Below are positions 26,319-36,096 of a stretch of DNA of 64,000 nucleotides, one piece after another; position 1 is the first letter of the stretch, and every line of letters starts with the position of its first letter. A model generated the notes under the pieces. That model saw only the letters and a program-made list of their open reading frames with translations, had not been told where the DNA came from and searched no databases. The position numbers and the translations under genes were made by a program. The stretch comes from Bradyrhizobium iriomotense (lineage in GTDB: Bacteria; Pseudomonadota; Alphaproteobacteria; Rhizobiales; Xanthobacteraceae). The DNA is taken from contig NZ_BSOW01000001.1 in assembly GCF_030160715.1 (NCBI RefSeq), forward strand, positions 310,001-374,000, read 5' to 3'.

Positions 26319-27131
26319 ATGCTGAAGGGCTTCACGGTGCCGCGGACGCCTCGGGGAGTCGCGGCGCTTGCACCGCCGCCCCCTTGGCATTTCGCGGGAG
26401 ACGTTCTGGCGGTGGAGTTCTGGAATGACCAGGATGCCGCCGCCGAGAGCCTTCCTGGTGGCATTGAGCTCGATCCGAGCCGTGCTGGTCGGTCCGTCGC
26501 CCTGTTCGCCGATTTCCAGTTCACCGCGCAGGCCGATGAGTATCTTGACCCCGCTCGGTATCAGTGCCGCGAATTCATCGTCTTGCTCGATGCGATGTGG
26601 CAGGGAGCTGAAATGGCCTGGTGTCCTTATGCGTATGTGGACAATGATGCCGCGCTCGCGAGAGGATGGATCCAGGGCTATCCACAGAAGATCGGTGTCG
26701 TGCACCAGACGCGGACGTTCGCCGTCGCAGGTGCCGCGTCGGCGCCACTGGTCCGCGGTTGCCGACTGGCCGCCTCCGCATCTACCCACGGACGCCTGTT
26801 GGCGCAAGCTCGGGTCACCCTGCGCGACAGGGTAGACCAATTGGCGGGTCTGCTCGACCGCCCGATCGTGGCGCGGCGCCATTTCCCGCGGCTCAGTGCC
26901 GGCCTTCACGACAAGCCGGTCGTGGACGAACTCGTTTGTTGCAGGATGCACGACGTTCTAACCACGAACATTTGGGTCGGCGATGCAGATCTCGTGTTTC
27001 CGGAGGCGCACGGCGAAGAGATCGAGATGCTGGGGCCGATCAAGATCGGCCGCGGATTTCGCTTCTCGTTTTCCTGCTCGGTGTCCGACAGCGAAGTGCT
27101 GATGGATCTGACCACGGATGGTCGCCGTTGA
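26319..27131 (+). CDS. Acetoacetate decarboxylase-family protein, paralogue 1 (first active-site Lys replaced)
   Basis: 270 residues from ATG 26319 with a GGGGAAGGG ribosome-binding region. The upstream in-frame extension to 26163 is rejected because it has no similarity to the paralogue. It aligns end to end with the next gene (MLKGFTVPR, WCPYxYVDNDAALARGW, DKPxVxEL, RIxxGFRFS). The family's Lys-Lys pair, in which the first forms a Schiff base with the keto acid, reads GYPQKIG here: Gln123-Lys124. It may therefore not decarboxylate by the standard mechanism. Divergent from the kinase gene. Confidence 0.82.
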   Translation: MLKGFTVPRTPRGVAALAPPPPWHFAGDVLAVEFWNDQDAAAESLPGGIELDPSRAGRSVALFADFQFTAQADEYLDPARYQCREFIVLLDAMWQGAEMAWCPYAYVDNDAALARGWIQGYPQKIGVVHQTRTFAVAGAASAPLVRGCRLAASASTHGRLLAQARVTLRDRVDQLAGLLDRPIVARRHFPRLSAGLHDKPVVDELVCCRMHDVLTTNIWVGDADLVFPEAHGEEIEMLGPIKIGRGFRFSFSCSVSDSEVLMDLTTDGRR

Positions 27132-27276
27132 GCGACTGCCTATCGGCAGTGAAGGCGGCGCCGGATGAAGGACGATCTCAACCGCAAGAACAAACAAGCC
27201 GGCGCAAGTCGATGAAATCAATTGCGCCTCGCTTCGATAGAGTCCTGGACATCGATGACATACGCAGGAGGTCGAC

Positions 27277-28080
27277 GTGCTGAAGGGATTTACCGTTCCG
27301 AGATCGCCATTCGGTCAGGCGGCGCTGACGCCGCCGCCGCCCTGGCACTACTCCAGCGACGTCGTGGGGGTAGAGTTCTGGACCGATCCCGATGCGACGG
27401 CGGCGACGCTGCCGAGCGGTCTGTCTCCCGATCCGGACTCGAACGGCCGTGCCGTGATGATGTTCCTGGATTGGCAGTTCACCGCCCAGGACGATGAATT
27501 TCTCGATCCCGCCCGGTATCAATATCGCGAGGCATTCGTGCTGCTCGATGCGAGGTATCGCGCCACGCCGGTGATGTGGTGTCCCTACATTTACGTCGAC
27601 AACGATGCCGCGCTTGCGCGTGGCTGGACGCAAGGCTTTCCGAAGAAGCTCGGTAGCATCTTCCAGACGCGCACATTTGCGGCCGCGAGCCCTGCGGCCG
27701 CGCCGGTCAAGTCCGGCGGCCGCTTCGGCGCGAGCCTTTCGGCGCACGGTCAGCGTCTGGCCGAGGCCTGCGTCACGCTGCGCAAGCCTGTGGCGAACGG
27801 GCTGTCGCTTCTCACCCGCCCGACGGTGCTGCTCAGGTACTTTCCACGGCTTGCGGCGGGACACCAGGACAAGCCGGCGGTCAATGAGCTCGCGATGTCG
27901 ATCACCGACAGTCTCACCGTGGCGGAGGCTTGGGTCGGCGATGCCGAGCTGCGGCTTCCCGAGGTGCAAGGCGAGGAGCTCCACGCGCTCGCGCCGCGCC
28001 GGATTGAATCTGGCTTTCGCTTCTCGCTGTCGTATTCGGTGACCGATCTGGAGATCCTCGAGGATCACACGCAGAAGTGA
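27277..28080 (+). CDS. Acetoacetate decarboxylase-family protein, paralogue 2
   Basis: 267 residues starting at GTG 27277 behind a perfect AGGAGG (27266-27271). It has the acetoacetate-decarboxylase superfamily fold pattern with an intact Lys pair in GFPKKLG (Lys123-Lys124), the expected Schiff-base site. Relatives decarboxylate acetoacetate or act as aldolase/dehydratases on other keto acids, so the exact reaction is open. It lies 80 bp upstream of poxB in the same direction. Acetoacetate and pyruvate are both keto acids, so a shared fermentation or overflow role is plausible. Confidence 0.85.
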   Translation: MLKGFTVPRSPFGQAALTPPPPWHYSSDVVGVEFWTDPDATAATLPSGLSPDPDSNGRAVMMFLDWQFTAQDDEFLDPARYQYREAFVLLDARYRATPVMWCPYIYVDNDAALARGWTQGFPKKLGSIFQTRTFAAASPAAAPVKSGGRFGASLSAHGQRLAEACVTLRKPVANGLSLLTRPTVLLRYFPRLAAGHQDKPAVNELAMSITDSLTVAEAWVGDAELRLPEVQGEELHALAPRRIESGFRFSLSYSVTDLEILEDHTQK

Positions 28081-28160
28081 CAGGAAGTGGGCGTTGCCGC
28101 GACTGTGACGCCCAGCGATCTTTGCGAGGGGCCAGCCGGCAGCCATGAAGGAGAAATTCC

Positions 28161-29882
28161 GTGAGCAGAACTGCGTCTGAATACCTCGTCGAAGCCCTCG
28201 AAAGAACCGGTGTCAAGCGGGTCTATGGTGTGGTCGGCGACTCCCTGAACGGCTTTACCGACGCGCTGCGTCGGAGGAAGTCAATCGACTGGATCCATAT
28301 GCGCCATGAGGAGGCCGCGGCATTCGCGGCGGGCGCGGAGGCCCATCTCACAGGAAACCTCGCGGTGTGCGCCGGCAGTTGCGGTCCCGGCAACCTGCAT
28401 CTGATCAACGGCCTGTTCGATTGCCAGCGCAACGGCGTGCCGGTCTTGGCGATCGCCTCGCACATTCCCAGCAGCGAGATCGGAATCGATTATTTCCAGG
28501 CAACCCATCCGGAAAGCCTGTTCAAGGAGTGCAGTCACTACGTCGAGCTGGTGTCGTCGGCGAAGCAGCTCCCGCAGATTCTCAAGCGTGCGATCCGCGT
28601 CGCCATCGCCAAGCGAGGCGTCGCAGTCGTCGTCCTGCCGGGGGATGTCGCACTGACGCCGCTCGACGCGGACGTTCCGGAATGGATGGCGCCTTCCGCG
28701 CCCGTTGTGCGGCCGGGTGAGGATGATATTGAGGCGCTCGCGAACCTCCTCAATGGAGCGTCACGGGTGACATTGTTCTGCGGCGCAGGCTGTGCAGGCG
28801 CTCATGACGAAGTCGTCGAACTCGCCCGCAAGCTGAAGGCGCCGATCGTGCACGCATTCCGCGGCAAGGAGTTCATCGAATACGACAATCCCTACGATGT
28901 GGGCATGACCGGCCTCGTCGGCTTTGCTTCCGGCTATGCGGCCATGAAGAACTGCGACGCGCTCCTGATGCTTGGGACCGACTTTCCGTATCGCGCGTTC
29001 TATCCGGAGCACGCAAAGATCGCGCAAGTCGATGTGCGGCCGGAGGCGCTCGGTAACCGCTGCTCACTTCATCTCGGCCTGCTCGGGACCGTCAGTGATA
29101 CACTGGCCGCCCTCCTGCCGGCGATCAAAGAGAAGACCGACTCCAGTCATCTCAACGATGCGCTGATCGACTACAAGAAGGCGCGGCGCGATCTCGACGC
29201 GCTGGCGGAGAGTGGCCCGAACAGCAGCATCATCCATCCCCAGTACGTTACGCGCCTCGTAAGCGAGCTCGCGGCAGACGACGCGATCTTCACCTGCGAT
29301 GTGGGAACGCCAATCATCTGGACGGCGCGCTATCTCAAGGTCAACGGCAAACGCCGGATCATCGGCTCGTTCAATCACGGCTCGATGGCGAATGCGATGC
29401 TCCAGGCGATCGGCGCACAGGCGACCTATCCGAACCGCCAGGTCATATCGATGTCGGGCGATGGCGGGTTCGCCATGATGATGGGAGACTTCATCACGCT
29501 GGTCCAGATGGGCCTGCCCGTCAAAGTCATCGTCCTCAACAACGGTACGCTCGGCTTTGTCGAGATGGAGATGAAGGCGAGCGGCTTCCTGGATTCCGGC
29601 TGCGACCTCAAGAACCCGAACTTTGCCGTGATGGCGGAGGCCATGGGCGTGCGTGGCATCCGGGTCGAGAAGCCCCAGGAGTTGAAGGGCGCCGTCGAGG
29701 CCGCGCTGGCGCATAAGGGGCCGGTGCTGGTCGACGTGGTGAGTGCGCGCCAGGAACTCGCCATGCCACCGAAGACGACCGTCGACCAAGCCTACCATTT
29801 CGGGATGTTCATGATGAAGGCAGTCCTCGATGGCCGGGCGGCCCAACTGATCGACCTCGCCAAGGTCAATCTCTCTCGCTGA
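28161..29882 (+). CDS. poxB: Pyruvate oxidase / pyruvate dehydrogenase (quinone), ThDP enzyme
   Basis: 573 residues, against 572 for E. coli PoxB; GTG start. The catalytic-type Glu lies in [19 protein letters not shown], the FAD domain in the middle ([20 protein letters not shown]), and the ThDP-Mg motif is [12 protein letters not shown] ending in LNNGTLGFV. The family converts pyruvate to acetate and CO2 and gives the electrons to ubiquinone at the membrane. The cytochrome bd oxidase genes start 24 bp downstream, so the quinol made here could be reoxidised directly by CydAB. Part of a probable operon with the two decarboxylase-like genes. Confidence 0.9.
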   Translation: MSRTASEYLVEALERTGVKRVYGVVGDSLNGFTDALRRRKSIDWIHMRHEEAAAFAAGAEAHLTGNLAVCAGSCGPGNLHLINGLFDCQRNGVPVLAIASHIPSSEIGIDYFQATHPESLFKECSHYVELVSSAKQLPQILKRAIRVAIAKRGVAVVVLPGDVALTPLDADVPEWMAPSAPVVRPGEDDIEALANLLNGASRVTLFCGAGCAGAHDEVVELARKLKAPIVHAFRGKEFIEYDNPYDVGMTGLVGFASGYAAMKNCDALLMLGTDFPYRAFYPEHAKIAQVDVRPEALGNRCSLHLGLLGTVSDTLAALLPAIKEKTDSSHLNDALIDYKKARRDLDALAESGPNSSIIHPQYVTRLVSELAADDAIFTCDVGTPIIWTARYLKVNGKRRIIGSFNHGSMANAMLQAIGAQATYPNRQVISMSGDGGFAMMMGDFITLVQMGLPVKVIVLNNGTLGFVEMEMKASGFLDSGCDLKNPNFAVMAEAMGVRGIRVEKPQELKGAVEAALAHKGPVLVDVVSARQELAMPPKTTVDQAYHFGMFMMKAVLDGRAAQLIDLAKVNLSR

Positions 29883-29906
29883 GGCCGACGGGAAAGGGAC
29901 GAAGAC

Positions 29907-31316
29907 ATGATGTGGACCGCGCTTCTGTTGTCTCGCGTGCAGTTTGCCTTCACGGTGTCGTTTCACATCATCTTTCCCTCGTTCACGATCGGGGTTGCCG
30001 CCTGGCTCACGGTGCTCGAGACGTTTCACCTGATCAGCGGCAAGCCCGTGTACCGGCGCCTGTTCGAGTTCTGGCTCAAGATATTCGGCGTGACGTTCGG
30101 GTTGGGCGTCGTCTCCGGCATCGTTCTGGCGTTCGAGTTCGGCATGAACTGGAGCCGGCTGTCGGAGGTTACGGGACCGATCCAGGGACCTCTGCTGACC
30201 TATGAAAGCTTCACCGCGTTTGCGTTGGAAGCCTCATTCTTCGGCGTCTTGCTGTTCGGAAGGAACAGGGTGACGCCGCTGGTCTATCTGCTTTCGACCA
30301 TGATGGTGGCGCTCGGCACTACATTCAGCGCCTTCTGGATCATGGTGAACAATAGCTGGATGCAGGCGCCGGTGGGGTACGTCGTCCAGAACGGCGTCTT
30401 CGTCCCGACCGATTGGGAGGCGATCATCTTCAGCCCGGTCGTGTGGGTGCGATTCCCGCACATGCTGATCGCCGCCTATTTGACTGGAGCGTTTTGCGTG
30501 GCTGCGACGGGCGCCTGGTACAGGTTGCGCGGCATCTATGCGGCGGAAGGTCGCGTGATGCTGCGGATGGGTCTGTTCCTGGCGGCGCTGTTGATCCCGG
30601 TCCAGTTGTTTCTTGGCCATTTGAATGGCGACTACGTCCACGATTGGCAGCCTGCCAAGTTCGCGGCGATAGAAGGCCGCTGGCATGACGAGCAGCCAGC
30701 TGGCGAGGTGCTGATCGCGATACCGGACGAGGCCCGCGAGACGAACCATTTCGAGCTCAAGATTCCTTATCTGGGGAGCCTGATCGCATCGATGCGTCTC
30801 AACTCCAGGGAAACCGGGCTGACGAGCTTTGCACCGGAGGATCGGCCGCCTGTGGCCATTCCGTTCTTCACCTTCAGGGTGATGGTCGGATGCGGGTTGC
30901 TGATGATGGCAGTGGCCTGGCTCGGCTCGTTCTACCTCCTGTTCGAGCGCAAGCCCGGGCGGCGGCTGCTGTTGTGGGCGACCTTTCTGAGCTTTCCGCT
31001 TCCGTTCATCGCGACATTGACGGGCTGGTTCACCGCTGAGGTGGGCCGACAACCATGGAGTGTGTACGGCGCGCTGCGTACGGCCGATGCGGTCACCCCG
31101 ACGCTGAGCGTTCAGGCGGTAACCATTTCCCTTATCATTTTCGTGGTGGTCTACGTCGTCATATTCAGTTTTGGAACCCTTTACGTGTATCGGCTGCTGA
31201 AGGTCGGCCCGGTCGAGTCTCAACCGAGCCACCCTCTCAATCCAAAGCGCCCGCTCGGGGTCTCCGGTGGCGGCAACTCGATCGTGAAGACGACGCAGGA
31301 AGGAGCCTGGCTATGA
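29907..31316 (+). CDS. cydA: Cytochrome bd-type quinol oxidase subunit I (short Q-loop form)
   Basis: 469-residue membrane protein holding the hemes. The b595 ligand is His20 in SFHIIFPSF, the b558 His is in RFPHMLIAAYLTGAF, and the Met ligand is in FRVMVGCG. The quinol-site region GWFTAEVGRQPW is intact. It is shorter than E. coli CydA (522) because the long C-terminal part of the Q loop is missing, as in cyanide-insensitive CioA-type oxidases. Two start codons in a row (29907, 29910). The stop overlaps cydB (ATGA). Confidence 0.94.
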   Translation: MMWTALLLSRVQFAFTVSFHIIFPSFTIGVAAWLTVLETFHLISGKPVYRRLFEFWLKIFGVTFGLGVVSGIVLAFEFGMNWSRLSEVTGPIQGPLLTYESFTAFALEASFFGVLLFGRNRVTPLVYLLSTMMVALGTTFSAFWIMVNNSWMQAPVGYVVQNGVFVPTDWEAIIFSPVVWVRFPHMLIAAYLTGAFCVAATGAWYRLRGIYAAEGRVMLRMGLFLAALLIPVQLFLGHLNGDYVHDWQPAKFAAIEGRWHDEQPAGEVLIAIPDEARETNHFELKIPYLGSLIASMRLNSRETGLTSFAPEDRPPVAIPFFTFRVMVGCGLLMMAVAWLGSFYLLFERKPGRRLLLWATFLSFPLPFIATLTGWFTAEVGRQPWSVYGALRTADAVTPTLSVQAVTISLIIFVVVYVVIFSFGTLYVYRLLKVGPVESQPSHPLNPKRPLGVSGGGNSIVKTTQEGAWL

Positions 31317-32293
31317 TTCTGTTCTGGGCAGGCCTGCTCGCGGTCACCACATCGCTCTATGTCTTGCTGGATGGCTTTGACCTCGGTGTCGGCATCCTGT
31401 TCGCGTTTGCCGACGAACCCAATCGCCGCAAGATGCTCAGTGCGATCTCGCCGGTATGGGACGGGAACGAAACTTGGTTGGTGGTGACTGGGACGATCCT
31501 GTTCGGCGCGTTCCCCGCTGCCTACGCGGCACTGCTGTCGGCCTTCTACCTACCCCTTGTGCTGATGCTGTGCGCGCTGATCCTGCGCGGCGTCGCGTTC
31601 GAGTTTCGCTACAAATCGCTCGGATTCCGCTGGTTCTGGGATCTTGGCTTTGCCGGCGGTTCGCTGGTCGCGACGTTCGTGCAAGGCGTCACGATAGGCG
31701 CGCTCGTCGAAGGGCTTCCCATGGAGAACGGTCACTATGTCGGCGGCACGCTGGGATGGCTCAGCCCATTCGCGGTCTTGTGCGGAGTCGGTCTCGTGCT
31801 CGGGTACGGTCTTCTCGGCGCAGGCTGGCTGGTGCGGAAATGCGAGGACCCGATCAGGGAGATCGCGTACCGCATGCTACCGATCCTGACCGTCGGCGTG
31901 CTCGTCTTCCTCGCCTGCGCTTTCGTCGCATCGCTCGTCATGCATCTCGAACTGATGCAGCGGTGGCTTGAACGTCCCTATCTCCTGGTCTTTCCTCTGA
32001 TCGGGGCAGTCGCAACCTATGGGCTGGTCAGGAGCATCAAGCAACGGGATGATCTGGGGCCTTTTAGGTTCTCTGCCCTTATCTTCATGGCGGCTTTCGG
32101 CACCCTGGCCGGCTCGTTCTGGCCGTACATGATTCCCTTTGCACTCACGGTCGAGCAGTCCGCATCGCCACCTTCCAGCCTGGCATTCATGTTCTGGGGC
32201 GCCGGCCTCTTCGTCATGCCGCTCACGCTCATCTACACCACGGTGGTCTACCGACTTTTCCGCGGAAAGGTGGTCGAGGTGCATTACGAATAG
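31313..32293 (+). CDS. cydB: Cytochrome bd-type quinol oxidase subunit II
   Basis: 326 residues from ATG 31313, overlapping the cydA stop. The frame is open to 31055, but that part lies within cydA and has no similarity. It has the N-terminal signature FWAGLLAVTTSLYVLLDGFDLGVG, the WDGNETWLV motif, and about eight membrane segments, ending YRLFRGKVVEVHYE. The length fits the shorter CioB-like class. It forms the oxidase with CydA. No cydCD or cydX gene is seen next to it. 298 bp of gene-free sequence follow. Confidence 0.94.
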   Translation: MILFWAGLLAVTTSLYVLLDGFDLGVGILFAFADEPNRRKMLSAISPVWDGNETWLVVTGTILFGAFPAAYAALLSAFYLPLVLMLCALILRGVAFEFRYKSLGFRWFWDLGFAGGSLVATFVQGVTIGALVEGLPMENGHYVGGTLGWLSPFAVLCGVGLVLGYGLLGAGWLVRKCEDPIREIAYRMLPILTVGVLVFLACAFVASLVMHLELMQRWLERPYLLVFPLIGAVATYGLVRSIKQRDDLGPFRFSALIFMAAFGTLAGSFWPYMIPFALTVEQSASPPSSLAFMFWGAGLFVMPLTLIYTTVVYRLFRGKVVEVHYE

Positions 32294-32591
32294 CACCGCA
32301 AGATCCGTCGCGCGTGGCGGGCCACTCGGCGGCCGCACTTTGCCATCTAGCTGAAGCGGGAGAGCGGGACCCTCGGCGTGCCTGGAGGTGAGGAGATACC
32401 TGGAGGTCAGCCCTCGCTCCCGCGCTCCGCGCTCGCATCTCATTGATTTCGAAGGATTTTAAATTTAAGGGCGTCTACCCAAAGAATGAGCATTTGCCCA
32501 CATTTAACAGTTCAGAACGCTACTTAACATGCCAACGGGGACCGTTTCGGCCATTCTCGACAGGGCAGGATTTCAGACATCGAGGTTTGAC
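32294..32591. other. Intergenic region, 298 bp
   Basis: It separates cydB from the AraC gene. It contains a 9-bp direct repeat CCTGGAGGT at 32381-32389 and 32399-32407, followed by an A/T-rich patch near 32440-32520, unusual for this G+C-rich window and likely to hold the promoter of the regulator cluster. No terminator with a U run was found. Confidence 0.4.
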
Positions 32592-33131
32592 ATGGAAGGG
32601 CCCCACCCAGCTCAGAAATCTTCGCCAAGCCGCCTCCAGTTCGGTTACCTGGCGAGCAGCCTGGCCCAGCTGGTCGAGGTGGCGCGGCGCGAGCTCGAGC
32701 ATGATCGGGAAGCGGCAAAGGCGTCGCTTGCGACCGTCTCGACCATCCTGCAATCGGAGATCGAGCGCCATTCCGGTGCCAGGGGGAGCCGAACGGCGGG
32801 ACTGGCCGGCTGGCAGGTCGCACGTGTGCGCGCTTTCATCGACAAGAATTTGCACCGTACCATTCACACGCAGGATCTCAGCATCGTCGCGCGGCGAAGC
32901 CCGGCGCATTTTTCGCGCTCTTTCAAGCTGACTTTCGGCGAGCCGCCGCATGCTTACGTTGTGAAGAGACGGCTTGAGAAGGCCTGTCATCTGATGATCA
33001 CCAGCTCGGCCTCCCTGAGCGAGATAGCTCTGAGCGTCGGGTTTTCAGATCAGGCGCATCTGTGCAGATTGTTCAGGCAAGCGTTCGGGCAAAGCCCCGC
33101 GAACTGGCGGCGCGAACGTGAGATCCAGTAG
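32592..33131 (+). CDS. AraC-family transcriptional regulator
   Basis: 179 residues from ATG 32592, which has a GAGG ribosome-binding site at good spacing; the ATG at 32529 has none. The N-terminal part (about residues 15-65) looks helical. The C-terminal AraC domain is complete: VRAFIDKNLHRTIHTQDLSI, FKLTFGEPPHAYVVKRRLEK, then GFSDQAHLCRLFRQAFGQSP. Like the AraC gene at 24042, it lacks an effector domain. It ends 36 bp before the first STAND regulator and may be co-transcribed with it. Confidence 0.9.
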   Translation: MEGPHPAQKSSPSRLQFGYLASSLAQLVEVARRELEHDREAAKASLATVSTILQSEIERHSGARGSRTAGLAGWQVARVRAFIDKNLHRTIHTQDLSIVARRSPAHFSRSFKLTFGEPPHAYVVKRRLEKACHLMITSSASLSEIALSVGFSDQAHLCRLFRQAFGQSPANWRREREIQ

Positions 33132-33167
33132 CGGCCTCTAGCACGAAGGGATCGGAAGAGGCATCCA

Positions 33168-36017
33168 ATGAGCGATCAGAGCGGGAATGTCCTGAGCTTC
33201 GGTCCCTTTGAACTCTCGATCCGCAACCGGCTGCTGACGCGTGGCTCTAGTGTGGTGCCACTCGGCGCGCGCGCGATGGATCTGCTCATTATCCTGGTGG
33301 AGCAGGCCAACAAGGTCGTCAGCAGGAGAACCCTGATCGAACGTGTTTGGGGAGAGCGCGGAGTCGATCAGGTTAGCCTTCGCGTGCACATTTCGGCGCT
33401 GCGCAAGGCACTGGCGCACGGAGACCCCGGCCGGCGATATATCGCCAATGTGCCCGGACGCGGCTACAGCTTCATAGTGCCGATAAGTTCGTCTTCCGTG
33501 CAGGCGCCGGAGCCAAACCAGGCCTCCAAGTCCTGGCTGCCCGTCCGTCTGACGCGCATGGTCGGCCGAAAGGAAATCGTCGGCACAATAAGCACCAAAC
33601 TCACTTCGCAAAGATTCGTTACGATCGTCGGGCCTGGTGGCATCGGCAAGACGACCGTTGCCGTCGCCGTGGCTCATGAGCTGCGCGCCAGCTTCGACGG
33701 CCAGGTGCGTTTCATCGACCTGAGCTCACTGGGCGATCCCTCGCTCATTGCGCCCGCGGTCGCGACGTTGTTTGGCCTGCCGGTGCAGACGGACGACGTC
33801 ATGCCGGCCCTGATCAAGCGCTTGCGGGCGTCGCCGGCGCTTCTTGTCCTTGACGGTTGCGAGCACTTGATCGACGGAGCTGCGGCCCTTGCGGAAGAAC
33901 TATGTTGCCAGGTGCCGACGCTGCACTTGCTCGGCACCAGCCGGGAGGCGATGCGGGTCGAAGGCGAGTGCGTCCATGAGCTGACGGCGCTCGCATGCCC
34001 TCCGGAAGATCAGGAAATTTCGGCGCTGCGTGCCCTGGACTATCCTGCCGTCCAGTTGCTGGTGGACCGTGTGCGCGCCGTGCACGGCCATTTTGATCTG
34101 GCGGATACGGACGCACCGCTGGCTGCTGCAATTTGCCGGCGGCTGGACGGAATTGCGCTCGCGATCGAGCTCGCGGCCGGCAGGATCGACGTCTATGGCT
34201 TCAGCAAGACCGCGAGCTTGCTCGACGAGCGCCTGAATCTGTCGTGGGCGGGGCGTCGCACCGCCATGCCGAGGCATCAAACCCTGAATGCCACGCTGGA
34301 ATGGAGCTACGACCTCCTTGAGGAGACGGAGAGGCTAGTTCTGCGTAGGCTCAGCGTGTTCGCCGGCGGGTTCACGTTCGAGGCGGCAGTCGCGGTCGTC
34401 GCAGACGAGACGGTCGATGAGGCGCGGGCTTCGGATTGCATATGGGAGCTACGCTCGAAATCGATGATTACCGCCGACGGGCAGGAGTCTCGGCTTCGCT
34501 TGCTCGATACCACGCGCGCCTTCGCCTCGCGGCGATTGGCTGAAACCGACGAGCTGAACCTCTTTCGCCGGCGGCACGCGCTCTATTTCAGCGACCTGTT
34601 CAAGCAGGGCGCCTCGATGGATGTGTCGGGCTGGCCAAGGACGCTTCGGGTCGAGATCGGCAATCTCAGGACGGCCCTGACCTGGGCGTTTTGCGGCGGC
34701 GGCGATGCCCAGATCGGCGTCGATCTCGCTGCGGCCTCTGCAAGCACGTGGATGGGGATGGCACAGCTGACCGAGTGCCGCGAATGGATGGCGAAAGCCG
34801 TCAGCCGTCTCGATGGCATGAACTCGGGCACGCGACAGGAAATGGTCATCCAGTCGGCACTTGCGAGCTGCACGATGTTCACAGGCGGCATGACCGAAGA
34901 ATCCTATGCATCCTGGGACAAGACACGCGGTCTTGCTGAGAGGCTTGACGATGTCGAGCATCAGCTCGTCTCGCTGCTGGTTCTCTGGGCTCACCAGATC
35001 CGGCTTCCGCGATACGCCGAAGCGGTTCTGCTGGCGGAAAGTTGTGGCCAATTGGCCGAGCGGATCGTGGATCGTGGGGCGATCGCGATGGCCAACTACA
35101 TGCGCGGCATCAGCTATCATCACACCGGGCGGATATTACAGGCCGAAAGCTGTCTCGAGCGTTCCCTGCATTGCGACGACGAAACCGCCCGGCAGGCGCT
35201 GATCAAACGGTTCGGCTACGACCGCAAGACGGATGCGCTGATGATCCTGTCGAACGTTGTCTGGCTGCGCGGCTCGCCGGACCATGCGCGACGTCTGACC
35301 GAGATGTCGCTCGCCGAGGCACGGCAGCTGGATCAGGCCGTTCCACTATGCGTCGCGCTGGCCGGTGCGAGCTTCGACGCCTATCTGCTCGATCCGGATG
35401 CCGGGGAGACCACCGCGCGTGCCAACGAGCTGGTCGATCACGCCGCGAAATACGGCGTGGAGAGCTATCAAGGTTTCGGTATGTGCGTGCAGGCGCTTGG
35501 GCGCGGCAGGCGAGGTGAGACCGAGATAGCGGCCGAGCTGCTCTATGCGGGATTGGAAAAACTCTCCGCTGCCAGCTACGGCGTTTTCAATGCGATCATG
35601 TTGGCGGAATTTGCGCGATGTCTGGCGGTCTCCGGCCGCGCGGGGCAGGCCATGGCCGTTTTCGAAGGTGCGAAGATCAACCTCGATGACGAGCATCAAA
35701 TTCACGCGCCGGAGCTGCTGCGAATCAGGGGCGAGCTGGCGTTGGCGAACAAGGAAGGGCTGTCTGCTTGTCGGGAATATTTCCTGCGCGCGATCGAGCT
35801 GTCGGAACGGCAAGGGAGTTTGGCCTGGACTTTGCGAGCCGCCACCAGTCTCGCCATGGCCGAGAGATCGGACGCAAGGAGGGAGGCCGCGCGGGAGCTG
35901 CTGCGAACCACCTATGTGAAATTCCGTGGCGGCGCCGATACGTTCGACCTGCGTCTAGCCGCGCGCGTCCTGGACGGCTCATACTGGCGTGACGATGTGA
36001 TAAGAGCGGTTCCCTGA
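33168..36017 (+). CDS. Winged-helix / STAND-ATPase transcriptional regulator 1
   Basis: 949 residues. An OmpR/CadC-type winged helix (about residues 9-105, with LRVHISALRKAL and YIANVPGRGYSF) precedes an NB-ARC/STAND ATPase: Walker A GPGGIGKTT (Lys161), Walker B LLVLDGCEHL, sensor GTSREAMRVEGE and GIALAIELAAGRID. The second half (about residues 470-949) is helical repeat sequence resembling TPRs, expected to sense a ligand and hold the ATPase off. It is a one-component regulator whose signal is unknown. It starts behind GAGG and is the first of three tandem paralogues. Confidence 0.88.
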   Translation: MSDQSGNVLSFGPFELSIRNRLLTRGSSVVPLGARAMDLLIILVEQANKVVSRRTLIERVWGERGVDQVSLRVHISALRKALAHGDPGRRYIANVPGRGYSFIVPISSSSVQAPEPNQASKSWLPVRLTRMVGRKEIVGTISTKLTSQRFVTIVGPGGIGKTTVAVAVAHELRASFDGQVRFIDLSSLGDPSLIAPAVATLFGLPVQTDDVMPALIKRLRASPALLVLDGCEHLIDGAAALAEELCCQVPTLHLLGTSREAMRVEGECVHELTALACPPEDQEISALRALDYPAVQLLVDRVRAVHGHFDLADTDAPLAAAICRRLDGIALAIELAAGRIDVYGFSKTASLLDERLNLSWAGRRTAMPRHQTLNATLEWSYDLLEETERLVLRRLSVFAGGFTFEAAVAVVADETVDEARASDCIWELRSKSMITADGQESRLRLLDTTRAFASRRLAETDELNLFRRRHALYFSDLFKQGASMDVSGWPRTLRVEIGNLRTALTWAFCGGGDAQIGVDLAAASASTWMGMAQLTECREWMAKAVSRLDGMNSGTRQEMVIQSALASCTMFTGGMTEESYASWDKTRGLAERLDDVEHQLVSLLVLWAHQIRLPRYAEAVLLAESCGQLAERIVDRGAIAMANYMRGISYHHTGRILQAESCLERSLHCDDETARQALIKRFGYDRKTDALMILSNVVWLRGSPDHARRLTEMSLAEARQLDQAVPLCVALAGASFDAYLLDPDAGETTARANELVDHAAKYGVESYQGFGMCVQALGRGRRGETEIAAELLYAGLEKLSAASYGVFNAIMLAEFARCLAVSGRAGQAMAVFEGAKINLDDEHQIHAPELLRIRGELALANKEGLSACREYFLRAIELSERQGSLAWTLRAATSLAMAERSDARREAARELLRTTYVKFRGGADTFDLRLAARVLDGSYWRDDVIRAVP

Positions 36018-36096
36018 CAGGCTTGCGTCGATCATTGTTTGGGTCGACACTCAGGCCGTGGAAAGGCCGGTCATCGGCGTCTTGGCGGAGCCAATC

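Noticed and set aside
27135..27150. Terminator between the two decarboxylase-like genes
   Set aside because: ACTGCC/GGCAGT is a 6-bp stem with a 4-nt loop directly after the stop, but no U run follows. It may be a processing hairpin at most.
28081..28160. FNR/FixK-type site (TTGAT-N4-ATCAA) before poxB-cydAB
   Set aside because: Looked for because of the bd oxidase; no such sequence is present here or in the 27132-27276 spacer.
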